From: Smittium mucronatum
Lineage: Eukaryota > Kickxellomycota > Harpellomycetes > Harpellales > Legeriomycetaceae
Length of the DNA stretch: 15,562 nucleotides
NCBI GenBank assembly: GCA_001953115.1
Contig: LSSL01003390.1
Coordinates: forward strand, 1-15,562
Direction of reading: 5' to 3'
This document shows positions 1 to 8,520 of this stretch, one piece after another. Made by a program: the position numbers and the translations under genes. The notes below the pieces were generated by a model, which searched no databases, had not been told where the DNA came from, and worked only from the letters and a program-made list of their open reading frames with translations. Numbering within the stretch: position 1 is the first letter of the stretch; every line of letters starts with the position of its first letter.

Positions 1-72
1 TTGATGTAGTCTCAGTGGTTGATGTAGTCTCTGTGGTTGATGTAGTCTCAGTGGTTAATGTAGTCTCAGTGC
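1..72 (-). repeat. 18-bp minisatellite coding for a TETTST hexapeptide linker
   Basis: Four consecutive 18-bp units start at 1, 19, 37 and 55, differing at one or two bases each and probably continuing off the left edge. Read on the minus strand in the protease frame, each gives Thr-Glu-Thr-Thr-Ser/Leu-Thr. The 18-bp period keeps the frame, so unit gain or loss would change only linker length. Two related units lie at about 595-633 in the linker between the two FAMeT-like domains. Confidence 0.9.
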
Positions 73-2330
73 TTGATGTTTCATATAGTGTATCACATCT
101 ATCATTTATTGAATTACATATAACTGATATACCTCTTACATTACTGCCTTGGTTGGAAGAACTGAAGTACAAGCTCTTTTGAGTGTTACTGAAAGTTTTG
201 GCATAATCATAATCATTTGCTGATATTTTGAGCAACATCATCCCGTTGACATATAATGTCATACCGTTGATATCAGATATTAGCTCAACTGGTGCTGAAT
301 TGTATTGATCAAATTTAGTCTCGTATTCTATCTTGTTATTTCCTAGAGTAAAGCTGTTTGTACTTAATCCTAATGCTACTTCGATATACTCGCCCTCTCC
401 CAATCCATTGGGCCCTGTAATTATGAAGAATATATCTGATCCGGAGGTAGCAGTAAATTTCAAATCGAAATTAACAGATACACAAGGAATAATTCTTACT
501 TGCTTATCGTCGTAATTGAGCTCTGTTACATCTGTTGATACTTCAATATTAGTTACATCACTCAAAGAGAATTCACAAGTATTTGAACTAGTAGTTTCAG
601 TGGTTGATGTAGTTTCAGTGGTTGATGTTGTACTATCATTGCTGCTCGTTGAAGATATACTGCTAGAATATTCAGATGTTGAACTATAATCTGTCGATGT
701 GCTCGTAACTGTTGAGGTATCGGTATCACATTTATCGCCTATCTTTAGACACTCTACTGAAAGATTAAATATATTTACATTGCTTTGTGATGATCCATAA
801 TATATGCTTTTAGGAGTATTATTTAACTCGTTGTAGTATTCACAATCTTCAACGTTTATACTCAAGACCTCCTCACCATTTATAAATAACTTCATCCCAG
901 ATTCATTCGATATGATATTTATTTCTACGTTTTCTCCTATGATAATTGATCCATCATAAATAGTAGATTTATTTCCCAAAACATAATTTCCACTACTTAT
1001 TCCAGCTCTTACTTCTACGGATTGACCATTATCAATTCCTCCTTGTCCGGTAATAATTAGATATATGTCTGAATTTTGATTTATATTAAATTTCAAATCA
1101 AAATTTATTGATGCACATGGTATCATTCTGATTTGGCCAACATCGTATAATGGTGATGTCAAGCTCCCTGATCCGGCTAGACTAGTTACATCACTTAAGT
1201 CGTATTCGCATTCAGAAGTGCTACTTGTTGACGCAGTTGTAGTAGAACTGGTTTCTGTTGAAGATGTGGTTGTAGGTGATGATGTAGTATATGATGATGT
1301 TGAAGTATCTGTTGATGAAATGTACGAACTTGATGTAGATGAAGTTGTTTCTGCAAAACTTGAAGATGATGTTGACGATTGTACTTTACATACATCTGGA
1401 TAGCATGATGGTCCTGTACAACTCGTATAATTATGTATCCAATCTAAAAATCCTGACAATACAATATAAGTTGAAATAGTGTCATTAGTCAAACAAAACT
1501 TTTTATCCTCATATCCAATACTACTTTCTACGGCCACTAATTTTGAATAATCCAGAGTTAATAATGGCCCTCCGCTATCTCCAAAACAACTTCCTGTACT
1601 ACTACTTTGTTCCATACAAAGTATTGTTTTTCCGATTTCTCCAGCAATTGTGAAAGTTTCGTTACATAAGCCATCGAGTTTATTTGTAACTTCCACTTCC
1701 TCCAAATTACTATAAACCCCTCCATTTGCAGGATCAGTCATTCCAAATCCTGAGGCAATAAACTGGCTATCGAATGCTTCCTCAGGGCCTGCTATGTCAA
1801 TTGGTATTGCGATATCGGGTGATACACAATCTTTCAATATTATTATGGCTAAATCATTCTATAATAAATAAAATAATGCTTTAGATCAAAAATACCAATA
1901 GTTATAATAAAATGCTTACCCTAAATATTTCAGAACCATCGTTTTTATAATCTGGGTTTACAAATACTTGATCAACGCTATAAATATTTGTGTTCTCTGG
2001 TATCTTTTTCACACTGCCTAGCCCTATTTCTATTCTAGGCCATTGATCTGCTGTTGTAGTATTTGTATGGTAAATACAATGTGCTGCGGTAATTACTACA
2101 TTGGGTGCGATCAAACTACCAGTGCATACGTAATCTTGATCGATCGTAGTGAAATATGCGATTGATTTGTGATCGTCAAAATTAGCTGGTTGACCTCCTA
2201 ATATGAAAGGATTGATTGATTGTGAATCTTGTCTCCTGATGTTGGTGTTTTTTATGCCAGTTGCAAGCGAAGCGCTTAAGCTTGCAAGCCCCAAAATATA
2301 CTTGAATACTTTGAGTTTTCCAAAAACCAT
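1..2330 (-). CDS. Secreted chymotrypsin-fold (S1) serine protease with two C-terminal FAMeT-like domains; two exons, 3' end outside window
   Basis: Exon 1 is 2330-1920 and exon 2 is 1858 to the left edge, open throughout, giving at least 756 residues. ATG 2330 is the first in-frame ATG (the codon at 2384 is TTG), with G at -3 and +4, and it begins a classic signal peptide (residues 1 to about 25). R32-R33 looks like a Kex2-type propeptide site. The protease domain starts at ILGG (43-46). Triad: H84 in TAAHC, D139 in NDLAI, S232 in GDSGGP. Cysteine pairs expected for the fold are C69/C85, C202/C218 and C228/C259. The S1-pocket position 189 is G226, so trypsin-like Arg/Lys preference is not supported. 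Residues 298-352, 515-564 and from 726 are Ser/Thr/Glu-rich, probably O-glycosylated linkers. They separate two 161-residue domains (354-514, 565-725) whose FDLKF...DI...ITG...VE...G core resembles Pfam Methyltransf_FA (FAMeT-like), probably a binding module rather than an enzyme. Known of the family: secreted endopeptidase. Inferred: extracellular or wall-attached. The domain assignment is moderate; the protease call is firm. Confidence 0.93.
1859..1919 (-). other. Spliceosomal intron (61 nt, phase 0) in the protease gene
   Basis: On the minus strand the intron starts GTAAGC at 1919 and ends TTATTATAG at 1859. Reading through gives a TAA after three residues; splicing joins the FR end of exon 1 to NDLAI in exon 2 and restores the catalytic-Asp motif two residues past the junction. 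TAAC- and CTAA-like sequences inside could be the branch site. Such short introns are usual in fungi. Confidence 0.93.
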
Positions 2331-2404
2331 TTCTGTATATCTGAAATGAATTTCTAGGTTTAATGATGAAATATTGGTTTTCAATACTTTGTAATTTGTA
2401 TCGG

Positions 2405-2412
2405 TATTTATA
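2405..2412 (-). promoter_or_regulatory. TATA box of the protease gene
   Basis: TATAAATA reads on the minus strand, about 75 nt upstream of the ATG at 2330. Transcription starting about 30 nt downstream would give a 5' leader of roughly 45-50 nt. The match is good, but in DNA this AT-rich some TATA-like strings occur by chance; the position is what supports it. Confidence 0.5.
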
Positions 2413-3136
2413 CCATCTATGCTTTCATCTGCAATTATCTCAATAGTTATGCCACTTGGATTGTTTTACTAAGTTAGCGGTGCCTGCCTGATAACCTATG
2501 ACAGCTCAACCCAATCCTTTTTTTGATTTATTTACCAGTACTTTTCACAATTTTTTTATCTGTTATAGTTCTTTTTTATTTTATTATTGACTATAATTTC
2601 TAATTTTTTCTATTTTATTACCTAAAGCATATCCTATTTTTTATATTCTCAATTATCCACCCTATAAACTTTACATTAAATTTATAATTTTTGTAATACC
2701 CACTATACTAAATCTATTTTTCTTTGACTTACTGGTCTGTTATTAATATTCTTAACTTTAGATATTCCCCATCCACAATATTTCTGATTTTGCAATGATA
2801 ATGAACCGAAGGCAGACATTATTAATAAGATTTTTAAATTATTGTACATTCTATTGGGTGTTTTTTTATTTTGGAAATTTGGAATACAATATATATTTTA
2901 ATTGGTTTATAAATATAGATTTTTTTAGGCGTATTAATATCGTTTTCAATTTATAATATATAAGCATCTATTTGTCACAATTGTAATGTTATTTACTTGG
3001 TATGACTTATGTGTGTAAAAGTAATAATTTTTCTTGTCTATTTATAAAAAGTATTCTCTCACATAACGGGTTTTTTAATATTATCGGAACATAAATACTT
3101 ATTTATATTCGATTATTTGTTGGGCTTAACATACCT
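2413..3136. other. AT-rich upstream intergenic region, no gene seen
   Basis: Beyond the TATA box at 2405-2412 there is no ORF of note, no tRNA-like fold and no convincing repeat. It is poly-T-rich DNA and presumably contains any upstream control elements of the protease gene, but I cannot point to a specific site. Confidence 0.6.
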
Positions 3137-3361
3137 TATCACTGCACTACTCTTTTTTTTTTTGTATCACGGAATTTTATTTCAAGATAACTTCATTAAA
3201 ATCTCAAACTAAAAAAACATGAAAAAAATAAGAAGACGTATAGAAAAGACTATTATCCTAACTACAATAAGCTCCTCTGCCGGACTACCGGCTGCGTTTC
3301 TACGGGAAAAGGGTTCAATCTACCAACCGAAAGACCCCCCCTGGCATATCACTGCACTACT
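3137..3361 (-). mobile_element. 5'-truncated LINE copy (195 bp) with poly-A tail and 15-bp target-site duplication
   Basis: TATCACTGCACTACT occurs at 3137-3151 and again, exactly, at 3347-3361. Between them, read on the minus strand from 3346, is a short end of a LINE ORF2 (containing LNPFPVETQPVVRQRSLL, then a stop), about 110 nt of 3' untranslated sequence and a terminal A11 (T run 3153-3163). The C-terminal motif aligns with LNQFPRGMELLEWQRGVG of the copy at 14845-15562, and the bases before the tail (AAATAAAATTCCGTG) match the tails of the other two copies. Poly-A, 5' truncation and a duplication of this size are the hallmarks of target-primed reverse transcription. A SINE with a borrowed LINE tail is an alternative; the ORF2 remnant makes a truncated LINE more likely. 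Confidence 0.85.
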
Positions 3362-3440
3362 AAGTATATAAATATGCCTTCCGCATTATTTTTATTAGGA
3401 GGTTTTCACTGACCATATGAGATAAGTCCAATGATATGCA

Positions 3441-3588
3441 TTTATTTTTTTCCGGGCTCAAATTTTTTAACTGTCCCTATTTGTATGAATTAATTTCTAT
3501 AATTGGCATAGAATCTTGGTTTATCCAATAGTATATATAAATATCTGTAAAAAGTTTTTTTTATTCTATCAGCCCTGAATTAGTTGAT
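3441..3588 (-). mobile_element. TTAA-type MITE, inverted and internally deleted copy
   Basis: On the minus strand this matches the elements at 3673-3844 and 4742-4912. It begins near a degenerate CAGGGC terminus (3571-3576), shares the internal ATTGGATAAA (about 3525), then ACAAATAGGGA and a GAGCCCGGAAA end (around 3452-3463). It is about 25 bp shorter than the other copies, so a piece of the middle is lost, and both TTAA ends are decayed. It was recognised only by comparison with the better copies. Confidence 0.6.
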
Positions 3589-3672
3589 GGATATAGCTGA
3601 GTTTATTATTTTGGATTATAGACACTTGGGTAATTTACCATCTTAAAAACTATAATTCGCTCAAGAAAAACA

Positions 3673-3844
3673 TTAACCCTTTCAGGGCCGATGATACAAA
3701 AAATGGTATTCACTTTTTGCTCAATGTTTTCATTAGACTAATATTACTTTAATACCATTGGATAAATCTAAAATTTAGGACAACTGGAATGGCTAGTTTA
3801 CACAAATAGGAGTGAGGCATAAATTTTGACCCGGAAATGTTTAA
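3673..3844 (+). mobile_element. TTAA-flanked MITE, piggyBac-like ends (copy 1)
   Basis: The 172-bp element runs from TTAACCCTTTCAGGGCC to GACCCGGAAATGTTTAA. Ends are inverted repeats of about 17 bp (best seen with the copy at 4742-4912), and TTAA sits at both borders. It has no ORF, so it is non-autonomous. TTAA target duplications with CCCT.../...AGGG termini are the known signature of the piggyBac superfamily. The strand given is arbitrary. No transposase source is visible in the window. Confidence 0.75.
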
Positions 3845-4209
3845 ACTGCTTCCATATATTTCTACTTGACTATTACCAGTATAATGCTCGATAAATCACT
3901 GAATTAAAGTCAGTTTAATTTGGGTTTTTATTAATTTTCCTAATTTTGCATTGTGAAAATAAATTTAGCTATGTTATCTCTTCTGATCCCACACGCGATA
4001 TATTTTATTTTAGCCTATATTACAAAACTCTCTGTACTATGAAATAAGAAAGTAACATGGCTAATATATTAATGAGAAAACTGAAACCTTTTTTTACTCA
4101 GAAATTCGAATTATCTTTCTTTACTATCTAATAAGAAAATGTTTTGGTGAAAAAAAATATCATTCACTATTATCGTTAAACAATTCACAGGTTTCTGGGT
4201 TTAAAATTT
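3845..4209. other. AT-rich spacer between MITEs, no feature
   Basis: About 365 bp of A/T-rich DNA without ORF or clear repeat. Its last nine bases (4201-4209, TTAAAATTT) are the left target-site duplication of the element that follows. Confidence 0.6.
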
Positions 4210-4558
4210 GGTATCAGGACATTTCATCCAATTTTTACATCCAATTCACATTTCATCAAATTACTTTTCATCCTATTTGAATTTCATCCAGGTTCCATTT
4301 TACCCAACTCCATTTGCTCCAAAATTGATAAGCTTTCAGTGTTAAGCTTTTTGTTTTAAAAATTGTTAATGTTATTTCCCAAATCCTATACTTGTTCGAA
4401 ATTATCTATAATAAACTTATACGCAGCTTTTTTCCCCCTTCAATTGGAAGTTATAAAATTGGGTAAAAAGTTTATTGGGTGAAATGTCAATTGGATGAAA
4501 TGTAAATTGTGTGAAATGGCACTTGATGAAGTAGAATTGGATTAAATGACGCGTAACC
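4210..4558. mobile_element. Foldback MITE with long inverted arms and 9-bp target duplication (Mutator-like)
   Basis: The two arms (about 4210-4305 and 4460-4558) are inverted copies built from a degenerate CATTTCATCCAATT unit; the spacer of about 155 bp has no ORF. The outermost bases are GGTATCAGGACATTTCATCC on the left and, reverse-complemented, GGTTACGCGTCATTTAATCC on the right. TTAAAATTT directly abuts both ends (4201-4209 and 4559-4567), a perfect 9-bp direct repeat. Long inverted arms plus a 9-bp duplication are typical of Mutator-like (MULE) elements. The duplication is low-complexity, which tempers the superfamily call but not the element itself. Confidence 0.75.
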
Positions 4559-4741
4559 TTAAAATTTATACCCCGTATCTGCTATTGATAGGACTTTTTT
4601 ATTTTTTACCATAACCTAATATATCTTTTTTTCAATTAATAAGTTTTTTTCTAAATCTAGGCTAGTTAGATTATTTAATACTAGGGGAATATGACACGAT
4701 TTAGACTTTTCTCAGGAGCATTAAAGTTTTTTTTTTTTGCA

Positions 4742-4912
4742 TTAACTCTTTTAGGGACAATATTGCAAAAAATGGCTTTCGATTTTTGCTCAATATTATT
4801 ATTAATTAATTTTATTTGTATAACATTGGGCTGTTAATATTTTTGAGCTAATTAGAATTGAAAATATACGCGAATAGGAGCAAGGCGCAAAGTTGGACCC
4901 GGAAAGGGTTAA
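4742..4912 (+). mobile_element. TTAA-flanked MITE, piggyBac-like ends (copy 2)
   Basis: This 171-bp copy runs from TTAACTCTTTTAGGGAC to GGACCCGGAAAGGGTTAA, in direct orientation to the 3673-3844 copy and one base different in length. Shared landmarks in order: CAAAAAATGG, TTTTTGCTCAAT, the CGAATAGGAG/ACAAATAGGAG block, GACCCGGAAA. Its right end (GAAAGGGTTAA) is the best-preserved and is the exact inverse of the left end of the other copy. A 12-base T run lies just before it. No coding capacity. Confidence 0.75.
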
Positions 4913-5811
4913 TTCATTATAAAAATTTTAAAAAAAATCTATAAACTAGGGTGACTTTATTTTTTAATTACATTTTAGGCTCATTTTTATTTTGCATCAA
5001 TTTTATATTTTTATGCATTGGTATATTCTCTAAAGATTAAATAATTTGAAAATTGAATTAAATGGTTTATGATGAGTCCCATAATATTTTTATATAAAGA
5101 TACGAGCCATCTAAAACTTTTTTTATTGCATCAGTATAGATCTTAGCGCATCTTCTATAAAAAACGTGTGTATAAATAGCACCCTTATAACGTTTATTAG
5201 AAAAATTAATCATTTTTTATATCTTTAACCAACTTCCACAAAATACTGAGATATAAAACTGAAGAGGGGATTTTATCGATAAGAATTTCAAATAAAAAAA
5301 GCTTTTTAAAAAATTGGTTTTTAAATTTTTTATTGAATTGGAAAGAAATTTATCATAAAAAAATGTAATGCCTACTTATATCCCTTGCCAATCAATGCTA
5401 ATTGATATATTATACGTATTTAACTTTTCTATATTTTTTCTTAAAAAAATAAATGATACCAAAAATACAATAGTTTATTTACTTTTATGATTTTACTTTG
5501 CCTTGTCTACATTTTAGTTTTCATTTGAAATTTATTATTATTTGATGTGTCTCAAATAATTATTTAGCCCGATTTTATACTATTTAAATGGTTATATTAT
5601 TATCATATGGGTTAAAAAAGCTGGAATTTACTATTACTCACATCCAGAATGGATATCTAAAAATATGTATATAAGATCAGTTTAAAATATCTCCTAAATC
5701 AATATTTAAAAAATAAAAAATGATTATAATTTAACAAACTATATACTTTACAAATACACCTCTTTTCCTTCTCTTAACCTTTTTTGAAAAAACGAAGCAT
5801 TAAACATGAAC
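4913..5811. other. AT-rich region before the large LINE, no gene seen
   Basis: Nearly 900 bp of A/T-rich DNA with frequent stops in all frames. I see no ORF, RNA gene or duplicated block in it. It ends at the putative left target-site duplication of the LINE. Confidence 0.6.
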
Positions 5812-5927
5812 AAACTATATGCCATTATTATATAGTTTTTTTCCATCTATTTTATGGCAAATTTTACAAATTTGAATTTTTAAAACCCCATAAAAGTTAA
5901 CAGTTAAGCTTTAAACCTCAAAAGTGG

Positions 5928-5958
5928 ACACTTGGTGCTAATTTATCGGACCAAGTGT
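5928..5958. repeat. Perfect 9-bp stem with 13-nt loop in the LINE leader
   Basis: ACACTTGGT at 5928-5936 is followed after 13 nt by its exact reverse complement ACCAAGTGT at 5950-5958. It is the only GC-bearing hairpin in the leader of the LINE. It could be a structured RNA element of the leader, or simply a relic; there is no second copy here to test conservation. Confidence 0.45.
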
Positions 5959-6601
5959 ACTAAATAACAAAATACGGCTGTCTTTCAGGTTCCTTGTGGT
6001 AAAATTCATGATTCAAATAGATCGATTTTAAGCTATAAAACGTGAGCCAATAAAATCCAAATAAGAAAGGTTTTAAGGATTATCAGTTGTGTCACAAGTG
6101 AAAAAAATTTTAAACCACGAAGACGTGCTACTGAAACTTCGAATAGCAATTAAAAAATCTCCGTGCTGTTATTATAAACTCATTACATAAGTTTTGGGGA
6201 GTTCGGACAAAGCTAACATCTAAAAATTCTAGATTTTGCAAATTTTTCAAAAAACTTGGAAAATTTTCAGTTTTTAGCCTATAAAAATCTTATCGAAAAA
6301 AAGTGAAAATTGTCAAATTGGTGTACTTCCGCAATATTAAACTGGGAATAACTCTATTAAAACGAAGTCCCACAAATTTGCGTATTAATTAAAAAAAATA
6401 GCCGAAGTCAATGTCTATCTCGGAAAACAGTTTGAAGTGAATACTGCGATTAACAATATATCCAATCTCTAACTTTGTATCCCAGTTAGGAGCGCGTCCT
6501 TAATCTCCAAATTTTTTAGACCGAATTTGTTCGAATTTCTCAAATTCATCAATTCGATAAATTCGGACGCTTTATCCGATTAAATTTAAAATTTTGTAAA
6601 C

Positions 6602-8518
6602 TATATCCAAAAAACACTAAAAAAAATATGTACTCAGACAAACAAATCTGATGCCACTCGCCTGATTAAACCGGTTAAAGAGATGGTTAAAGCTCATTAT
6701 AGAGATGATGACAGAAGTAGATCTGTCAAATTAAATCCTCGCGGCAATCCTATAAAAAAAGGAAACTCAGTCGATAATGACAATGTGAGCATAAAATTAA
6801 CAAAACATATCAAACAAGACGCAACCGAAAACGTGGATATTTCTATTAGACATCTTTTGGGCGAAACTCCGCAACAAAAACTCAAAAAGATCTGTTCCAT
6901 GGGATCAGATCCAAAGATTGGGATGAGCTGGGCTCAGTTCAGGGATGAAGGTGGAGGTGCTTTCGAAGCTGTAAAAACCATATCTAAACAGCTCTCTGAC
7001 TTATATTTTAATATGCAAGAGGAGTTTAAAGTCCTAACCACCTATTTTATTTTCCATTTAGTATCAGATGCCAACCGGCTGATGGGGAAATACATTATTT
7101 ATTAAGGGAAAAAAATTGAGTTCTACCAGACAGTTATATACGAGGAAAATGCAACTGTAAACAATATTACCAGCTTCAGAGATATTTTTATTGCATCACT
7201 GACTAAATTAATCAACGAACATTTGGGAGCACTTGGGATAATTAAAGACATAAGTGCTTGGTCTATAAAAAACACAAAAGTGACCATTCCTTTCTTAATT
7301 AGGATATTTTTCTGTAAAAGCGATACCGATACTATGCTACCCCTATTTTTGATGTATGATGATGGTACTATTAATTTATTTTACCAAGGCCATAAGTCTG
7401 ATTATAGCTTCTGCATACAATATGGAAATTGGAAATCTCATTGCAGTGAGCTCAAGCTTATAAAGACTCATAAAAAAAAATTGGTGAAAATACAGTATCT
7501 GTAATAAAAACATCTGAAACCAATATACTCAAGTTCCAGAAGCTGATACTCAACACAAAAGCCCTCCAAAAATAATTCAAAAAATGATTTATTGAGCACA
7601 TGAGCGAACAACAATACACATATTGCTCTATAAAAAAACTCCTTTAAATGTAAAGTATATGGAAATCAAACTTAATACCCCCCTCCCAAAAAAAAGCAGG
7701 AGGAAAAGTGCCTATCTCTAATAAAAGCATAAAGAATATATCGATCAGCCCCAAAAATAATAGACCCGTTGTAAATGAATAAGAATGATGTAATAACTGT
7801 GAATATTGAACAGTTGGGTGGGGGGGGAGATGGAATATCACCCGAAAATATGACAAATTATGACCTTGAAATTTATTTTGGGGGAGAAGGGTCATCTGAA
7901 CTATCTGGTTTTGAACTATCTAGCTCGGAAAATGAACAAATTAAAGTTAAAAAAGAACAAAACGCAGGTCATGATGATAAATATAGCGACTAAGATCCCA
8001 TATCAGAAAAATACATGGAATCGACTAGAAATGCCAGGAATGGCGATATCACAGTTGACTAATTTATGGATGTATAAAATATAGTTTTTGAAGAACTAAA
8101 ATATAAATGTCTATCCTATCTCAATGGGAAGCCCATGGTGCAATAAAACCTTTATATGAACGATCTATTAATTAAATTGCGATTAGAAAATCTTGAAAAA
8201 TTCCAAAAAATACAAAATACAAAATCATAAAGTATAGATATAAATCATAAACTAATTATATTCAATTTTCCTGAATTAAGCGCTAAAACTGTAAAATCCC
8301 ACTTTTTACACCAAACTGGCCTCAAATCTGAGAATTTTATTATCAAAAAAATTAAACAAAAAGATAAAAACTTTAGATATTAGGCTTATGCTACTAATAG
8401 TAACCAATTATATCTCGGAAAATCTGAATCAATCAAAATTGAAAAGTCATTAGAAGCAAAAATAAAACTCGAAATTGATAGGGAAAAATAGGAAAAAAAC
8501 CAAAAATTAACAAAATAA
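6602..8518 (+). pseudogene. LINE ORF1 relic: CCHC-like region, basic/acidic middle, coiled coil and RRM-like region
   Basis: Reads mainly in one frame, from a stretch open since 6602 (first ATG 6683, but coding-like text precedes it). An in-frame TAA at 7103 interrupts it, yet the same frame continues sensibly to 7504. Around 7418-7460 the text FCIQYGNWKSHC resembles a LINE ORF1 zinc knuckle with one Cys replaced, preceded by a GxIKDIS...lP...i pattern usual upstream of such knuckles. 7505-7774 is scrambled over other frames and includes a Lys-rich stretch. From ATG 7775 the original frame resumes to 8518 with only point stops (7991, and later ones to 8489), covering an acidic patch, a Leu/Glu/Lys coiled-coil-like run (about 8162-8220) and LIIFNFPEL, similar to the first strand of L1-type ORF1 RRMs. 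The role in LINEs is RNA binding. Not translatable as a whole. Confidence 0.65.
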
Positions 8519-8520
8519 TG
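8516..8520 (+). promoter_or_regulatory. TAATG stop-start overlap joining ORF1 and ORF2
   Basis: The ORF1 frame ends in TAA at 8516-8518 and the ORF2 frame opens with ATG at 8518-8520, sharing one base. The same pentanucleotide junction drives termination-reinitiation in the insect LINE SART1. Here the stop is not a random one: it lies exactly where the ORF1 text ends and the endonuclease text begins. Confidence 0.6.

Noticed and set aside
1195..1403. Short open frames on both strands over the repetitive linker of the protease gene.
   Set aside because: They are shadows of the Ser/Thr-rich codons in the true minus-strand frame.
3308..3322. GGGTTCAATCTACC resembles a tRNA B box and suggested a tRNA-derived SINE.
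   Set aside because: It lies on the strand opposite to the poly-A orientation, no A box was found at suitable spacing, and the region reads as the LINE ORF2 end.
6015..6340. Plus-strand text with GLSVVSQVKKIL and LLKLRIAIKKSP hinted at a Tc1/mariner transposase relic.
   Set aside because: It needs several stops and frame changes, shows no DDE motif or terminal repeats, and lies inside the presumed LINE leader. The likeness is too weak to report as a feature.
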